Shown piece after piece: positions 25,724 through 33,981 of a stretch of 52,394 nucleotides of DNA. Within the stretch, counting starts at the first letter, position 1, and the number at the start of each line of letters is the position of its first letter. The position numbers were made by a program, and so were the translations under genes. Source of the stretch: Syntrophobacter sp. SbD2 (GTDB lineage: Bacteria; Desulfobacterota; Binatia; UBA9968); NCBI GenBank assembly GCA_945889495.1, contig CAMDBU010000018.1:1-52394 (forward strand). Direction: 5' to 3'. The notes below the pieces were generated by a model, which worked only from the letters and a program-made list of their open reading frames with translations, made no database searches and was not told the origin of the DNA.

Positions 25724-26869
25724 TCATCCCCGCCCCTGAAACACCTCGCCTGCCCGCACGGTCCACTGGGCGGCGATGCGTTGCTTGTGCACGCGCTCGG
25801 CACCGACGGAGTCTTTCAGCGTGACCGGCTCGTCGACGATCTTGAGCACCGCGATATCCGCTTCGCGGCCGACTTCGAGGCTGCCGATGCGATCCTGCCA
25901 GCCAACCGCTTTCGCTGCGTCGACGGTGCAGCTGGCGATGATTTTTTCCAAGCTCAATCCCATGGGAATAAATTTGGTCAAGGTCGTCGGCAGATCGCCG
26001 ACCGGACCGAAGCCCGGCTGTTTCAATTTGCCATGCAGATCCGAGCTGATGATGTCGGGAATAATTCCCTCGCCCATGGCCCGTTCCACGAGATTGAAAT
26101 CGAAATGGCCGCCGGCATGGCCGACGTCGAAGATCACGCCGCGCTCCTTGGCCTTGCGCACCAGCGGCAAGAGCTGCCCTTTGTCGTCCAAGATCGACGG
26201 CTTCTGCGGCGTGTAGCAGTGGGTGATGATGTCACCGGGCCGCAGCGTATCGGCGATCTCGTCCATGCCGATGACCGTGCTACCGACATGCACCATGATC
26301 GGCGTCCCCGACGCCTCGCCGGCCTTGATCGCCAAGCGCAACGCCGCGCGGCTGTTTTCGCCGATGGATTTTTTATGCAAGCGGACTTTGATGCCAACGG
26401 CGATGTCGCGGTTGTCGATCACCGCTTGCGCCGAACCGTCGAGATCGGCGAAGCCCAAATTTAGCAGCTCGCCCGGCTCGTTGAACACGCCATGCTGCGC
26501 CAAGGCGACAAAGCCGATCATGCGCGTCTTCGAGCGCTCGTAGACTAGCTTGCGAAAGCCGAGCAAATTAACCGGCCCCGCCGAGCCCGCATCCATGGTC
26601 GTGGTCACGCCGGAGGCGAGACAGTCCGCATCGAGATCGCAGCCGTAAGGATTGACGCCCAGGTAACTATGGACGTGAAAGTCGATCAGCCCCGGCGTCA
26701 CGTAGCAGCCGCTGGCGTCGATAACGCGCCCGACGTTCGTGCGCGGAAGATTCGCCTGAATCGCCGTCACCCGGTCGCCCTTGACGCCGACATCGAGCTT
26801 CTCGTTCGTCTTCGTGGCAGGATTCAGAACCGTGCCGCCGCTCAATAATAAATCGTATGTATCAGCCAT
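25724..26869 (-). CDS. Amidohydrolase/deacetylase family metallohydrolase
   Basis: The 381-residue TIM-barrel metal-dependent hydrolase is of the dihydroorotase-like branch (EF_0837-type amidohydrolase/deacetylase). Ligands: H65-x-H67 ('LIDFHVHSY'), probable carbamylated K161 ('VGIKVRLHKK'), H194 ('IMVHVGS'), H217 ('IITHCYTP') and catalytic D277 ('IISSDLHG'). The C-terminal 'IGSLEVGREADIAVLKI' is the family's small beta domain. It would open a cyclic amide or remove an N-acyl group in the cytosol. Neighbours are transport and amidohydrolase genes on the same strand but separated by repeats. Substrate unknown. Confidence 0.87.
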   Translation of the reverse strand: MADTYDLLLSGGTVLNPATKTNEKLDVGVKGDRVTAIQANLPRTNVGRVIDASGCYVTPGLIDFHVHSYLGVNPYGCDLDADCLASGVTTTMDAGSAGPVNLLGFRKLVYERSKTRMIGFVALAQHGVFNEPGELLNLGFADLDGSAQAVIDNRDIAVGIKVRLHKKSIGENSRAALRLAIKAGEASGTPIMVHVGSTVIGMDEIADTLRPGDIITHCYTPQKPSILDDKGQLLPLVRKAKERGVIFDVGHAGGHFDFNLVERAMGEGIIPDIISSDLHGKLKQPGFGPVGDLPTTLTKFIPMGLSLEKIIASCTVDAAKAVGWQDRIGSLEVGREADIAVLKIVDEPVTLKDSVGAERVHKQRIAAQWTVRAGEVFQGRG

Positions 26870-27006
26870 AAGACAACCTCCCGACTATCAAACTAGCAAC
26901 CCTCACCTTCGCCCGCTCCCGCTAGAGACTCCATCGCAATTCCCTCGGAGCCCTGCGACAAAGCTCAGGACAAGCTCCGGGAAAAATCTTTCCTACGTCG
27001 GCAACG

Positions 27007-27035
27007 AACACGAGCCACGATCACGAGCACGATTC
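27007..27035. repeat. CACGAGCC/CACGATCACGAG repeat
   Basis: ACACGAGCCACGATCACGAGCACGATT lies just past the stop of the amidohydrolase-2 gene. The same word family is at 35633-35687, 49258-49285 and 49418-49486. The upstream part of the gap (26943-26975) carries a CTCAGGAC/TCGAAGG-type repeat; no gene between 26870 and 27037. Confidence 0.55.
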
Positions 27036-27037
27036 TC

Positions 27038-28075
27038 TCAATCCACGTCCAGGCCGTAAAACTTCGCCGGATTATGGGTCAAAATTTTATCGATCACCTT
27101 GGGATCGATCTCACCGTTGTCTTTGAGCTTCGCCAAGGCGAGCAACTCGCTGGCGTTGTCGGCGTGGCCGTAGTCCGAACCGATCATCAAACAATTCTCC
27201 CCGGCATACTTGAGCACGTAAGGCAGGTCGTCGTCGGTCTGGCAGGCGACGAATAATTGATCGCTGCCGCTCAAGACATCGGGCCGCGCCTCTTTGCCTT
27301 CGAGCTTGGGGAATCGCAGATTCAAATCGTGAACCAAGTACGGCACCCACTGCGCCGCGACCTCAATGGCACCGACGCGCAGCTTGGGAAATTTCTCCAT
27401 GACGCCGCTCAAGATCATCGAGTGAAAGCCGCCGATGACGATCAGCTTGGCAACCCGAAACGGCTCGGCGCCGAGCATGTCGTTGACCGTGAAGTTGCCG
27501 ATACCGGAGTGAATGCCGATGGCCAGGTTCAAGCGGCTGGCCTCTTCGTAGAGCGGAAAGAAGTAAGGATCGTGCAAGGTATGATGGGTCTCGATGCCGC
27601 GGATGAACACCGCGCAGGCGCCGTTGCCCTTGGACCAGCGCAGTTCGTCCAACGCCGCGTCCATGGTCAACAGCGGCAGCTGCACCGCCCAGCGCATGCG
27701 CTTTTTGTCCTTGGACCAGATATCCGCCATCCAGCGGTTGTAGGATTTGCACAGCGCCAGCTCGATGCGCGGATTGTCGGTCACCGGCCGCAAGAACAAC
27801 GTCGGATAGAGCACCTGAATGCCGGTGCCGATCTCGTCCATATGTTTCAAGCGCGAGTCGATGTTGGCCATCTCGCGCGACTCTTTGGAGGTATCCTGGC
27901 CAATGTTATCGCGCCCGCCGATCAAGCGCCCGCCGATGATCCAAAAATTACTCTTCTTACCGTTCGGCATGTCGACCGCGATCGGCACCGGCCGATACTT
28001 CTTATCCGCGCCCTCCAAATAGTCCCAAGTCTTCTCGCACTCGATCACATGGGCATCAGCATCGATACTTAACAT
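27038..28075 (-). CDS. Amidohydrolase-2 family protein (ACMSD-like), copy A
   Basis: The 345-residue TIM-barrel metal-dependent hydrolase/decarboxylase is of the PF04909 group. The first motif is 'IDADAHVIE', so the usual HxH is D-x-H here, as in many soil relatives. Further metal and catalytic residues are in 'AIGIHSGIG' (His), 'GGFHSMI' (His) and 'GSDYGHADN' (Asp). 'IGTGIQVLYPTLFLRP' and 'YNRWMADIWSKDKKRMRW' are family hallmarks. Relatives decarboxylate aromatic acids (gamma-resorcylate, 5-carboxyvanillate) or hydrolyse lactones. It is a tandem paralog of the next gene (28178) with matching motif order. Substrate unknown. Confidence 0.85.
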   Translation of the reverse strand: MLSIDADAHVIECEKTWDYLEGADKKYRPVPIAVDMPNGKKSNFWIIGGRLIGGRDNIGQDTSKESREMANIDSRLKHMDEIGTGIQVLYPTLFLRPVTDNPRIELALCKSYNRWMADIWSKDKKRMRWAVQLPLLTMDAALDELRWSKGNGACAVFIRGIETHHTLHDPYFFPLYEEASRLNLAIGIHSGIGNFTVNDMLGAEPFRVAKLIVIGGFHSMILSGVMEKFPKLRVGAIEVAAQWVPYLVHDLNLRFPKLEGKEARPDVLSGSDQLFVACQTDDDLPYVLKYAGENCLMIGSDYGHADNASELLALAKLKDNGEIDPKVIDKILTHNPAKFYGLDVD

Positions 28076-28177
28076 CTGCGTCCTCCAATTATGTTTCTAT
28101 CTGAATCCGAACTTTGCGCCTTTGCGCCCCTTCGACGTTGCTCAGGGCAGGCTTTGCGGGAGAATCCGTTTCCCATC

Positions 28178-29197
28178 TCATAGTCCGTAAAACGCCGACG
28201 GATTGTCCTGCAAAATTTTCTCGACCACCCGCGCATCCACCTTGCCGTCGGTGCGCAGCTTGCGCAGGGCTTCGATCTCGGCGGCGTTGTCGGCATGGCC
28301 GTAGTCGGTGCCGATGACCAGATTATCGTCGCCGGCGTAGCGCAACACTTGATCGAGATCGTCGTCGGTCTGGCAGGTGACGTAAATGCGATTTTCCTTC
28401 AGCACATTCTCCGGCCATGCCCGGCCGCGCCGGGCAAAGCGCCGCGACAGATCATGTAGCGCGTAGGGAATCCACTGGGCGCTCACTTCGATGATGCCTA
28501 TTTTCAATTTAGGAAAGCGCTGCGGGATGGCGTGAAACACCAGCGAATGAAACGCACCGATCACCGCCAATTTGAACTTGGTGAAACCGGGATCGTCGGC
28601 GAAGAAATCATAGGTCGTAAACGCGCCGTTGGCCGAATGCACGCAGATCGGCAGATCCAGCGCGCTCGCCTGCTCGTACAAGGAAAAGAAGTACGGATCG
28701 CTCAAACTGCGCTCGCACTCCAAGCCGCGCATGTAGACGCCGCAGGCGCCGTTTTCCTTGCCGAATTTTAACTCTTCCGAAAGATGCTCGGTGCTCTGCA
28801 GCGGCGGCACCAACACCCAACGGAAACGGTCCGGCTGTTTCTTGATGATGTCGGCCATCCAGCGGTTATAGCTACGCGACACCGCCAGATCGACATCCGG
28901 CCGCCGGCTCACCGGGGTGATAAAAAAGGTCGGATAGATCACCTGAAAGTCGATACCCAGCTCGTCCATATGTTTGATCCGCGCCGACAGATCGCTCATC
29001 TCGCGCGACGCCACCGGCAAATCGCGCCCAACGTTGTTGCGCGGAATCACCCGGCCATCGACCATCCAATAGTCGAAGGCATCCTTGCCATTGGTCGCGC
29101 CGACAATCTTCGGCCGAAACGCTTTCTCCGAATCCAACATGTAATCCCAGGTCGACTCATTCTCGATCACATGGGCATCCGCATCGATAACTTTCAT
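28178..29197 (-). CDS. Amidohydrolase-2 family protein (ACMSD-like), copy B
   Basis: The 339-residue paralog of the gene at 27038 has the same plan: 'VIDADAHVIE', 'IDFQVIYPTFFITP', 'YNRWMADIIKKQPDRFRW', 'ICVHSANGAF', 'GAFHSLVFHAI', 'VTCQTDDDLDQVLRYAG', 'GTDYGHADNAAE'. The two diverge clearly outside the motifs, so the duplication is old and they may act on different acids. It lies upstream of copy A, with 102 bases between holding a TCGACG...CTCAGGGCAGG repeat (28126-28150). Probably one transcription unit. Confidence 0.85.
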   Translation of the reverse strand: MKVIDADAHVIENESTWDYMLDSEKAFRPKIVGATNGKDAFDYWMVDGRVIPRNNVGRDLPVASREMSDLSARIKHMDELGIDFQVIYPTFFITPVSRRPDVDLAVSRSYNRWMADIIKKQPDRFRWVLVPPLQSTEHLSEELKFGKENGACGVYMRGLECERSLSDPYFFSLYEQASALDLPICVHSANGAFTTYDFFADDPGFTKFKLAVIGAFHSLVFHAIPQRFPKLKIGIIEVSAQWIPYALHDLSRRFARRGRAWPENVLKENRIYVTCQTDDDLDQVLRYAGDDNLVIGTDYGHADNAAEIEALRKLRTDGKVDARVVEKILQDNPSAFYGL

Positions 29198-29243
29198 CTT
29201 TTACTCCGTAACCCTCTAATTTCCGTACTCTACCTAACTTACC

Positions 29244-30665
29244 TTACTTATGTTTGCGCAACATTTCTAATCCGAGCTTGGTCGTTCGATATTTCTGCTT
29301 CGAGCTACGCGGCTTGTCTGGGATGGTCATCTCGATCCACCCCGCCAACAAAACGGGTTTAAGAATCGCTTTCAAGAAGTGCTGGCGATGCTTGATCTTC
29401 GTAGCTGCTTGAAGCGCTTCACGAGTGCAAGGCTCTCGAGCCGCTTTCAACAGTGCCGCGACTTGTGCGGTCACTTGTGCGGTACTTGCTCGGTACTTGT
29501 GCGGTACTTGGTCCACTTGGGGGGTGACATGAGGGGTGACTTGGGGGGTACGCGGTCGGAAGGTTACTGTAAAGAAACCGTTGGCCTCGAACGTCGGTTC
29601 CGGACAGCCGGTTTTCTTTGCCTCCGCGCGCATGCGTCGTATCCCGGTTCCCGCTTTTTCGATGAACGATATCCGCTGCAGCAAGTCGGCGATGAGCGCA
29701 TTGCGGCGGATACTTCTCGTGCCAAATTCGGCTTGGGTCAATCCCTTCGGCAACCCTCCTGGATTGCTGATTTCGATGCGATCGTCATAGATTTCCACGA
29801 ATACATTCGCCCCGCCCTCGAAATAATCCCGGTGCATGACCGCATTCGTGATCGCCTCGCGCAGCGCCCGCATGGGATACTCGGGCACATCTTCGCGGCG
29901 CAATTTTTCGATGCGGTAGGCCGTTCTGGTGTTGCGCTCGATGAAGCGCAGGCTTTCCTCGATGTCACTGACCACGCCGCCGCGAAAGTCCTTACGATCC
30001 AAAACGTCGGCCTTGTCGCCACCTTTGGCGAGCAAACAGGTCACGTAAGCTTGAGGGAAGAAGGGGTACACATCCTTGGCGAAAAAAAGCACTCCTGCGT
30101 TGCGCATCACCAGCCGTCCGCCGGATCGCTCGGCCGCTTCGAGGTTCACCAGCACATCTTCCACCCGCCCTTTGCCGGTGATGCCGCTTTCCTCTAGCCA
30201 CGCGTTGTATTTATCCCGATCAAAATCTTGCGGATAGCGGAATTTGGCGCAGACCGCTAAATCAAACCGGACCGAGCCTTCACTGCGGAAAAAATCGCGG
30301 ATCTCATCCCGAGAAAGTTTCTGGCTCCCCGCGCCCTGGCGCCAGAAAAACCCCTCGCGGCATTGCACCGGTTTGCTCTCGCTCTCGCGGACATGAACCA
30401 CCACGACTTTTCCCAGCGGCTCGACCAAAACTTTTACCGGCGGATCGCAATTGCGCGCCACGTCTTGGACCTTGGCGCGCAGATCGTTGCTGTCATGGAC
30501 CCCAATCACTGTACCGTCGTCGCGAACTCCAAGAAGAATTTTACCACCCGCGCTATTGGCGAATGCCGCCAGCTCGCGCGCCAATGAGGGAGAGAACGAC
30601 TCCTTGTACTCCAACATGGAGCCCTCGCCCTCATGGAGTAGAATATCAAGGTCCGCCGACTTCAT
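29244..30665 (-). CDS. AlbA_2/ATP-binding domain regulator (RecG-like COG2865 type)
   Basis: The protein has about 473 residues. The N-terminal AlbA_2 (Schlafen AAA_4) domain is 'EGSMLEYKESFSPSLARELAAFANSAGGKILLGVRDDG' split around its conserved E and GG. A helical linker follows, then an ATP-binding (HATPase_c_4) region 'ALREAITNAVMHRDYFEGG', 'DRIEISNPGGLP' and 'IEKAGTGIRRM'. The tail has TPQVTPHVTPQV repeats and a winged-helix end. Such proteins are proposed regulators, some tied to phage defence or toxin-antitoxin modules. ATG at 30665 is chosen; an in-frame GTG at 30680 is possible, and neither has a good Shine-Dalgarno. It follows the SDR gene by about 40 bases. Confidence 0.8.
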   Translation of the reverse strand: MKSADLDILLHEGEGSMLEYKESFSPSLARELAAFANSAGGKILLGVRDDGTVIGVHDSNDLRAKVQDVARNCDPPVKVLVEPLGKVVVVHVRESESKPVQCREGFFWRQGAGSQKLSRDEIRDFFRSEGSVRFDLAVCAKFRYPQDFDRDKYNAWLEESGITGKGRVEDVLVNLEAAERSGGRLVMRNAGVLFFAKDVYPFFPQAYVTCLLAKGGDKADVLDRKDFRGGVVSDIEESLRFIERNTRTAYRIEKLRREDVPEYPMRALREAITNAVMHRDYFEGGANVFVEIYDDRIEISNPGGLPKGLTQAEFGTRSIRRNALIADLLQRISFIEKAGTGIRRMRAEAKKTGCPEPTFEANGFFTVTFRPRTPQVTPHVTPQVDQVPHKYRASTAQVTAQVAALLKAAREPCTREALQAATKIKHRQHFLKAILKPVLLAGWIEMTIPDKPRSSKQKYRTTKLGLEMLRKHK

Positions 30666-30707
30666 GACTTTGGTAGACACGCAGGCGTTTCAATCAACTC
30701 CCCGCGA

Positions 30708-31448
30708 CTACCCATCCCGCACCGTCTCATCCACCAGCTTGCCGTTCTCATAAGCAAAGCACTTGCCGCTCTGCGCCATTGGCAGTTCTGCGCACAACAC
30801 GAACCCCGCGCCCAAGACATCCGGACCGGGCAAACGCTGGATCGCTTCCGCCGGCGCGCTTTCGGTAGCGATCGGCACGCGCGGTGAAAAGGTCACGACG
30901 CAGACGTTCGCATCGCGCACTTCCTCGGCGACGTAGCGCGAGAAAGTACGAATACCGTCTTTAGTCACCATATAAGTGCCGGCGCCGCCGGGCCGCACGC
31001 CGCCGCCGCCGTACAGGTTAATGATGTGGCCAGTCTTGCGCTTGGCCATATGCGGGATCGCGTGTTTGGTGCCGAAGAAGGTGCCATAGAGATTGGTCTT
31101 AACCACGCGGTCCCAGAATTCCAAAGGCATATCGGCGATCAGCGGCCAGCGTGGAATGTTCCAAGCGAAGTGAGGAACGATCGCCGCGTTGTTCATCATC
31201 ACGTCGATCTGGCCGAAACGGCCGATGACTTGGTCGATTAGATTTGTAACGCTCTCTTCTTCGCGCATGTCGGCGGTCACCGCCATGGTTTCGGTCAACG
31301 CGCTCAGCTCGGTGGCGGTCTTCTGCGCCAACTCGGCGTTGAAGTCGGCGATCACCACCTTCGCCTTCTCTTTGGCGAACGTCGTCGCCGCATGCTTGCC
31401 AATCCCCTGGCCACCGCCGGTAATCACCACCACTTTGTTTTCCAACAC
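30708..31448 (-). CDS. Short-chain dehydrogenase/reductase with altered catalytic Ser
   Basis: The 246-residue Rossmann-fold oxidoreductase has a dinucleotide-binding motif TGGGQGIG (10-17), NNAA (86-89) and the catalytic pair Y159-x-x-x-K163 ('TYMVTKDG'). The catalytic Ser, normally 13 residues before the Tyr in 'N-[IL]-S', is replaced: the sequence is N144-L-Y146-GGGG. N118 of the extended tetrad may be that of 'VVKTNLYG'. D35 ('VVIADFN') at the end of strand 2 favours NAD(H). With Ser replaced by Tyr the usual mechanism would be impaired or altered. It is the upstream neighbour of the AlbA-type gene on the same strand. Confidence 0.85.
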   Translation of the reverse strand: MLENKVVVITGGGQGIGKHAATTFAKEKAKVVIADFNAELAQKTATELSALTETMAVTADMREEESVTNLIDQVIGRFGQIDVMMNNAAIVPHFAWNIPRWPLIADMPLEFWDRVVKTNLYGTFFGTKHAIPHMAKRKTGHIINLYGGGGVRPGGAGTYMVTKDGIRTFSRYVAEEVRDANVCVVTFSPRVPIATESAPAEAIQRLPGPDVLGAGFVLCAELPMAQSGKCFAYENGKLVDETVRDG

Positions 31449-31545
31449 GATCTACCTCCCAAACTACGACTGTATAATGAGCGAATATCGCAATCCCAGC
31501 ACCGATTCAAACCGGGTTCTTCAGGCCTGCAGCGTTGAAACCCCG

Positions 31546-31705
31546 GAAGACCTCGCGCCAAGGTCGCAAAGATCGCAAAGTGACGGGCCGAGGCCCGTCA
31601 TCCCGATGGGATGCGAGGGATATAAGAGAGATTTCTCCCTATGGTCGAAATGACAACACCTCCGAACTTGGCGTCCTTAGCGTGCTTGGCGCGAGGAATG
31701 TCCTA
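31546..31705. repeat. GCGCCAAGG/GCAAAG intergenic inverted repeat
   Basis: Left arm 'CTCGCGCCAAGGTCGCAAAGATCGC' (quoted in part; 31552-31580) and right arm 'TTGGCGTCCTTAGCGTGCTTGGCGCGAG' (31669-31696) form a long imperfect inverted repeat spanning much of the gap 31449-31725. Between them lies 'GGGCCGAGGCCCGTCATCCCGATGGGATG', which has small internal hairpins. No gene seen. It is a longer relative of the CTTTGCG family. Confidence 0.45.
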
Positions 31706-31725
31706 ATCCAAGATCGACAACGCGC

Positions 31726-32781
31726 TCAGCGCTGCCCAGCATATAACCTGTCGATGAATCCGCTGTCGTCCAGTTTGCGGACAAAGCGCGCATCGACTAA
31801 GTCTTCCACCTTGAGCGCGGCGATTTTTGGATTCTGCTGCGCCATCAATCTTTGCGCGCTGCGCAGGCCTTCGACGGACGGATAGGGTTTACGATTGAGC
31901 GTCGATAAAAGGTCCTGATAGCCCTCTTCGGCCGCCACCGGATCGTTGATGCGCAGATGCTTCATCATGATGCGCAGCGTCGCCGGTTTGTTTGCCGCGA
32001 CCTGAATAAACGCCAAACCCTCGGTCAGCGCCGTGACGGTTTTGTCCAATGTCGGCGTTTGCTGGTCGAGATAAGCGCGGGTCACGCCGACACCGAGGCC
32101 GGGAAAGCTGGCGTTGGTCTTGGCCAAATCGACCAACTGAGAAAATCCTTTGCCGATGAGCCGCCGGCTGAGCGGCGGATCGAGCACCGCGGCGTCGATG
32201 CGGCCGGCGTCGAGAGCTTGGCCGATGACCACCGGATCGCCGATCGGCAAAAACGAAATGTTGTCGCGCTTGGGCTCCAAGCCCAATTGCTCCAACCCGA
32301 GCATAGCGTACATCCAGGTGCTGCCGACGATGCTTTGCACGCCGAAGCGCTTGCCGCGCAGGTCGGCGGCGGATTTGATCTGCGGATTGGCGACCAACTT
32401 CCAACCGACCCGGCTTGAAATGGAAGTCAGCATCTTCACATCGACGCCCTGGGCCGCCGCGCCAAGCACCGACACGCCGGAAGTAAACGCCATCTGAATC
32501 TCGCCGGTCACCAGGCTCGCGACTAATGTCGAGCCGCCGCGAATCAGAATCAGCTGCGCATCGATGCCCTGCTTGGCGAACAGCCCCTGCTCCTGCGCCG
32601 CCCAGATGCTCAGCATGCTGCTGCTCACCGACGCCGCGCCGATATTGACCCGCACAGCCGCCGCGCCGGCTGGAATCGTTGGCGAAATCAGCAGCAAGAT
32701 GAAAAACGCTAGCGCAGGCACCGTGGGCTTTCCGAATCCCCAATCGGCAATCCAAAATCTAAAATCCAAAATCGCCCCCAC
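31726..32781 (-). CDS. NMT1/SsuA-type ABC solute-binding protein
   Basis: The protein has up to 351 residues. Signal-type segment 'VPALAFFILLLISPTIPAGAAA' precedes the binding domain: 'SMLSIWAAQEQGLFAKQGIDAQLILIRGG' (quoted across the fold), 'LVASLVTGEIQMAFTSG', 'DLRGKRFGVQSIVGSTWM', and the ending 'VRKLDDSGFIDRLYAG'. The first GTG at 32781 touches the stop codon of the upstream binding protein (TAGTG), but its first 18 codons come from the AATCTAAAATCC intergenic repeat ('ILDFRFWIADWGF'). GTG at 32721 is an alternative start. Ligand unknown; no permease nearby. Confidence 0.78.
   Translation of the reverse strand: MGAILDFRFWIADWGFGKPTVPALAFFILLLISPTIPAGAAAVRVNIGAASVSSSMLSIWAAQEQGLFAKQGIDAQLILIRGGSTLVASLVTGEIQMAFTSGVSVLGAAAQGVDVKMLTSISSRVGWKLVANPQIKSAADLRGKRFGVQSIVGSTWMYAMLGLEQLGLEPKRDNISFLPIGDPVVIGQALDAGRIDAAVLDPPLSRRLIGKGFSQLVDLAKTNASFPGLGVGVTRAYLDQQTPTLDKTVTALTEGLAFIQVAANKPATLRIMMKHLRINDPVAAEEGYQDLLSTLNRKPYPSVEGLRSAQRLMAQQNPKIAALKVEDLVDARFVRKLDDSGFIDRLYAGQR
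32756..32773. repeat. AATCTAAAATCC repeat at a gene junction
   Basis: An 18-base word (AATCTAAAATCCAAAATC) at 32756-32773 occurs again at 41517-41534. Both copies lie at the 5' end of a solute-binding-protein gene, inside its reading frame or directly at its start. Inverted forms (GATTTTGGATT) are at about 41413-41456. Confidence 0.65.
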
Positions 32782-33812
32782 TACTCCCCCATCACCTTGC
32801 GCAACAGCCCAAGCACCTCCGCCGGCTGGTTCATCACGTCCTTGGCCAGCGCTTCGAGCTCGTCGCCGTGAATCAGATCGGCTTCGAGATTTTGCTTCTT
32901 CACTTCGGCGAGCAGTTCCGGACTGGTAAGCGCTTTGGCGTAGGCGTTGCGCAGCGTTTTGACCTGCTCCGCGGGTATCCCTGGCGTTGCGAACATGGGC
33001 GCAGTACCGAATTCCCCCGAGCCCGACATGACCGCGACCAAGCGGCGGTGGATGTCGCTGGTTTTGTATTGATCCATCAGTTCGGTGAACAGCGGCGTGT
33101 CGGGCAGCCGCGGATCGCGCTTTTTGCCGCCTTGCACCAAGACCCGTACTTGGTTTTTACTACGCCAGGTGTGGAACGGTTCGCGGCCAAAAAATACTTG
33201 GATGGTGAACGCGCGGCACTGCACCTCGCCGCGTTCCACCGCCAGTTCAATATCGGCGCCGCCTTGATAGCCGGTGACCAGTTGAAACTTGGCACCCATG
33301 GTCAGCTCCAGCAGCTTGGGATAAAAATAACCGGTGTTGCCGGTGCCGGTGACACCGCACTTGGGCGGCTCCTTGGCCTTGATGACGTCGGCCATGGTTT
33401 TGTACGGCGCCGCGGCCCACATGTAGAGCAGCGAGCTGGTCGGCGTGGTGCTGCCGATCCAGGTGAACTTGGCCCAGTCGAATTTCGCTTCCGGCTTTTT
33501 TTGCAGCTGCTCAAAGTAGAGCGCCGCGTTGATCACGCCGACGCTCAAGCCATCGGGCTTGGCCACCCCGTAAATATAATTGGCCGCGGTCATCGAACCG
33601 GCGCCCGGCATGATCTGCACCACGGTGGCCGGATTGCCGGGAATATGTTTGGTCAACTGCGGCGCGATCATGCGCGCCCAAATATCATGGGAGCTGCCCG
33701 CCGGATAACCGACGATGACGCGAATCGTCTTGCCTTGGAAATACGGCGTCTGCGCCGCCGCCGCCACGGCCCAAAGCAGCGCCGCCAGTGCCAATAAACA
33801 AACCTTTCTCAT
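32781..33812 (-). CDS. Tripartite-type (TctC-like, divergent) solute-binding protein
   Basis: The 343-residue protein is a paralog of the gene at 24508. The signal peptide 'MRKVCLLALAALLWAVAAAAQ' is followed by 'TPYFQGKTIRVIVGYPAGSSHDIWARM', 'HIPGNPATVVQIMPGAGSMTAANY', 'YGVAKPDGLSVG', 'GYQGGADIELAVERGEVQCRAF' and the C-terminal 'LAKDVMNQPAEVLGLLRKVMGE'. The start at 33812 is set by GGAGGAAAG directly before the ATG. It reads away from the selenoprotein gene at 33982 across a 169-base divergent region. Ligand unknown. Confidence 0.82.
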   Translation of the reverse strand: MRKVCLLALAALLWAVAAAAQTPYFQGKTIRVIVGYPAGSSHDIWARMIAPQLTKHIPGNPATVVQIMPGAGSMTAANYIYGVAKPDGLSVGVINAALYFEQLQKKPEAKFDWAKFTWIGSTTPTSSLLYMWAAAPYKTMADVIKAKEPPKCGVTGTGNTGYFYPKLLELTMGAKFQLVTGYQGGADIELAVERGEVQCRAFTIQVFFGREPFHTWRSKNQVRVLVQGGKKRDPRLPDTPLFTELMDQYKTSDIHRRLVAVMSGSGEFGTAPMFATPGIPAEQVKTLRNAYAKALTSPELLAEVKKQNLEADLIHGDELEALAKDVMNQPAEVLGLLRKVMGE

Positions 33813-33981
33813 CTTTCCTCCGCCAATCGATCCGTTGCCCAAGCTAACCATAGGGTGAATTGAAACTGCCGGTCAAGTGTCGATAGCATAGTGCACGACG
33901 GTTTCGAACCTACCAAGTCGAGCTAGGAATCCGCTACCGACAATGATAATTCGGTGATAACGAATTTACGGAGGCGCATAT

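Noticed and set aside
29460-29560. CRISPR-like array
   Set aside because: Units are about 10-15 bases without unique spacers and lie inside a protein-coding tail.
33860-33889. Promoter (TTGAAA-N18-TAGCAT) for the selenoprotein gene
   Set aside because: The -10 match is only four of six and nothing else supports it; left out of the feature list.
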